This document shows, piece by piece, positions 62,384 to 64,000 of a stretch of DNA of 64,000 bases (within the stretch, counting starts at the first letter, position 1; each line of letters starts with the position of its first letter). A program made the position numbers and the translations under genes. The DNA is from JAOPZW01 sp963789015 (GTDB lineage Bacteria > Actinomycetota > Thermoleophilia > Solirubrobacterales > Solirubrobacteraceae): the NCBI GenBank assembly GCA_963789015.1, contig CAWBIU010000002.1, forward strand, positions 310,001 through 374,000, in the 5' to 3' direction. The notes under the pieces are model-generated. The model had not been told where the DNA came from. It did not search any database and saw nothing but the letters and a program-made list of their open reading frames with translations.

Positions 62384-64000
62384 TCCGCCGCACGCTCGGC
62401 CAGCCGGTCCTCTTCGCGATCATCTACACGATCGTCGCGGCCGCGCTGTACTTCTCGCTCGGCGCCGTGGCCGAGCGCGCCCTGGGCCTCACGCCGATCG
62501 TCTTCGCCGCCGCCTCGCTGTTCTTCCTGCTCGCGGCGATGACCTACGTCGAGGGCGCGTCGCTGCACCAGGACCGCGCCGGCGCGACGGTCTTCGCGCG
62601 CTACGCGTTCAACGAGCTCGTCAGCTTCGTCGCCGGCTGGGTCATGGTCCTCGACTACGTGATCCTGCTGTCGATCACGGCGTTCACCGCGACGCACTAC
62701 CTCGCGGCGTTCTGGGCGCCGCTCGGCCGCGGCGCGCTCGAGTCGATCGCCGCGGCCGGGATCATCGCGTGGGTGGCGTGGCGGTCGATCCGCGGCTTCG
62801 CCCGCTCGCGCGTCCAGCGGATCGCGGCGATCGTCGTGGTCGACGTCGTCCTGCAGCTGATCATCGTCGTCGTCGGCCTCGCGCTGTTCTTCGACTTCGA
62901 CGTGCTCACCCGCGACATCGACCTCGGCGACTCGCCGGCCTGGGAGGACGTCTTCTTCGCCGCCGGCGTCGCCACCGTCGTGTTCACCGGGCTCGAGTCC
63001 GCGTCGGGCCTGTCGGGTGAGCTGCGCGTCGGGCGCCGCGGCCTCAAGCGCCTGATCGCCTCGGCGACGATCTCCGTGCTCGTGCTCTACGTCGGCATCG
63101 CCGTCGTCGCGCTCAGCGCGCTGCCCGTCGTCGGCAACGACACGTCGCTCTCGCGCAACTTCATGAACGCGCCGCTCGTGGGCGTGGCCGAGGCGTTCTC
63201 GCCGCACTGGTACGCCGATCCGGTGAAGTACGCGGTCGTCATCGCGGCGGCGGCGACGCTGGTGGCCGCCGCCGGCTCGGCGATGCTCGGCCTGTCGCGG
63301 CTGTCCTACGCGCTGTCGACGAACCGCCAGATCCCGAGCCTCCTCGGCCGCCTTCACCCGCGCCGCGGCACGCCGTACGTGGTGATCCTGCTCGCCGCGG
63401 CGATGGCCACGGCGCTGATGCTGCCGCACGACCTCGACTTCCTGATCGGCCTCTACGCGTTCGGCGGCCTGCTCGGCCTGACCATCGCGCACGTCTCGAT
63501 CATCGTCCTGCGCTACCGCGAGCCGGACCGCAAACGCCCCTACCGGATGCCGCTGTCGGTCCGCGTGGGCGGCGGCGACCTGCCGCTGCCCGCCGTACTG
63601 GGGGCGCTGCTCGCGGGGCTCGCGTGGATCAGCGTCGTCGTCACGCACAGCGGCGCGCGCTGGGTCGGCGGCGGCTGGCTGATCGGCGGGATCGTCCTCT
63701 ACGTCGTCTACCGCACGACGCAGGGCAAGCCGCTGCTGCGACGCGTGCTGGTCAAGGAGAAGGCGCTGCGCGGCGAGCGCCGGGACGTGGAGTACGGCTC
63801 GATCCTCGTGCCCATCTTCGGCGGCCCGCTCGACGACGACATCGTCCAGACGGCCGGGCGCCTGGCCGCCGACGAGGACACCGACGCCTTCGACGAGCAC
63901 CACGGCGCGACGATCGAGGCGCTGTGGGTCTTCGAGGTCCCGATGTCGCTGCCGATCGATGCCGCCCTGCCCGACGCCCAGCTCAAGCGGGCGCGCGCGG
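62380..64000 (+). CDS. APC-superfamily permease, second copy (3' end outside window)
   Basis: The frame opens at GTG 62380 and stays open to the window edge (540 codons). GQPVLFAIIYTIVAAALYFSLGAVAERALGL is a degenerate APC helix 1; FARYAFNELVSFVAGWVMVLDYVILLSITAF, FFAAGVATVVFTGLESASGLSGELRVGRRGLKRLI and LHPRRGTPYVVILLAAAMATALMLP follow the pattern of the first permease (shared LHPRxGTP and LIGLYAFGGLLGLTIAHVSIIVLRYR). After residue 465 a VEYGSILVPIFGGPLDDDIVQTAGRL segment begins a Usp-like tail that is cut off by the window edge. Tandem paralogue of the gene at 60235. Confidence 0.8.
   Translation, partial: MIRRTLGQPVLFAIIYTIVAAALYFSLGAVAERALGLTPIVFAAASLFFLLAAMTYVEGASLHQDRAGATVFARYAFNELVSFVAGWVMVLDYVILLSITAFTATHYLAAFWAPLGRGALESIAAAGIIAWVAWRSIRGFARSRVQRIAAIVVVDVVLQLIIVVVGLALFFDFDVLTRDIDLGDSPAWEDVFFAAGVATVVFTGLESASGLSGELRVGRRGLKRLIASATISVLVLYVGIAVVALSALPVVGNDTSLSRNFMNAPLVGVAEAFSPHWYADPVKYAVVIAAAATLVAAAGSAMLGLSRLSYALSTNRQIPSLLGRLHPRRGTPYVVILLAAAMATALMLPHDLDFLIGLYAFGGLLGLTIAHVSIIVLRYREPDRKRPYRMPLSVRVGGGDLPLPAVLGALLAGLAWISVVVTHSGARWVGGGWLIGGIVLYVVYRTTQGKPLLRRVLVKEKALRGERRDVEYGSILVPIFGGPLDDDIVQTAGRLAADEDTDAFDEHHGATIEALWVFEVPMSLPIDAALPDAQLKRARA

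Noticed and set aside
60148..63903. A 1251-codon open frame on the minus strand opposite hppA end and the APC genes
   Set aside because: It is the reverse shadow of high-GC coding DNA: Asp/Arg/His/Val-rich, low complexity, no domain, and antisense to clear permeases.

Overview
The window is chromosomal DNA from a high-GC actinobacterium. Third codon positions are almost all G or C, GTG starts are common, and genes are packed with 4-base start/stop overlaps (ATGA, GTGA). An F420-dependent oxidoreductase, an actinobacterial four-domain ribosomal protein S1, a GCS2-type ligase, a membrane pyrophosphatase and many secreted or membrane proteins of unknown family would suit Thermoleophilia (Solirubrobacterales-like), but that placement is an inference from style, not from a marker search. 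No rRNA, tRNA, CRISPR array, insertion sequence, phage gene or plasmid origin was seen.

Layout: 1-3101 trpE(partial)-trpG-trpD-trpC; 3112-5597 an alpha/beta hydrolase and an HtrA-like protease placed inside the trp region; 5617-8438 trpF-trpB-trpA plus a tiny membrane protein; 8582-13997 a branched-chain amino acid ABC transporter (binding protein, two permeases, two ATPases) plus a tiny membrane protein; 14005-18500 an ArsR-SRPBCC regulator, secreted and membrane proteins and a broken epimerase; 18590-25536 polA, a DUF2283 protein, a flavoprotein, rpsA, coaE and a lytic transglycosylase; 25544-33237 an amino acid permease, uvrB, a drug-type ABC exporter with a divergent MarR regulator, a second MarR-like regulator, mutY and a Nudix hydrolase; 33332-41290 uvrA, a VOC protein, a LysM transglycosylase, an RTX-repeat protein, an acetyltransferase and a metallo-beta-lactamase/TetR pair; 41383-45895 a phosphate transport operon and a pantothenate operon (panB-panC-DUF2520); 46007-52667 a family-4 uracil-DNA glycosylase, a GNAT, an F420 enzyme, an ABC-2 system, an ArsR/SRPBCC group and a flippase; 52733-57921 the tsaE-tsaB-rimI-tsaD tRNA t6A cluster continuing into glutaredoxin, rex, a GCS2 ligase and DUF1844; 58092-64000 the pyrophosphatase hppA and two APC permeases.

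The gene content is mostly ordinary. The best signals are regulatory: a perfect LexA (GAAC-N4-GTTC) box before uvrA, an 11-bp direct-repeat PHO box before the phosphate transport operon, perfect palindromes before a MarR-controlled exporter and an ArsR-SRPBCC gene, and many TAnnnT -10 elements only 6-10 nt before start codons, implying widespread leaderless transcripts. Six genes carry single frameshifts, including the essential rpsA; this looks more like indel errors in the assembly than gene decay and should be settled before any of them is called a pseudogene. Three genes (coaE, the Nudix gene and an arsR-type gene) have conserved N-termini that extend past every ATG/GTG/TTG.
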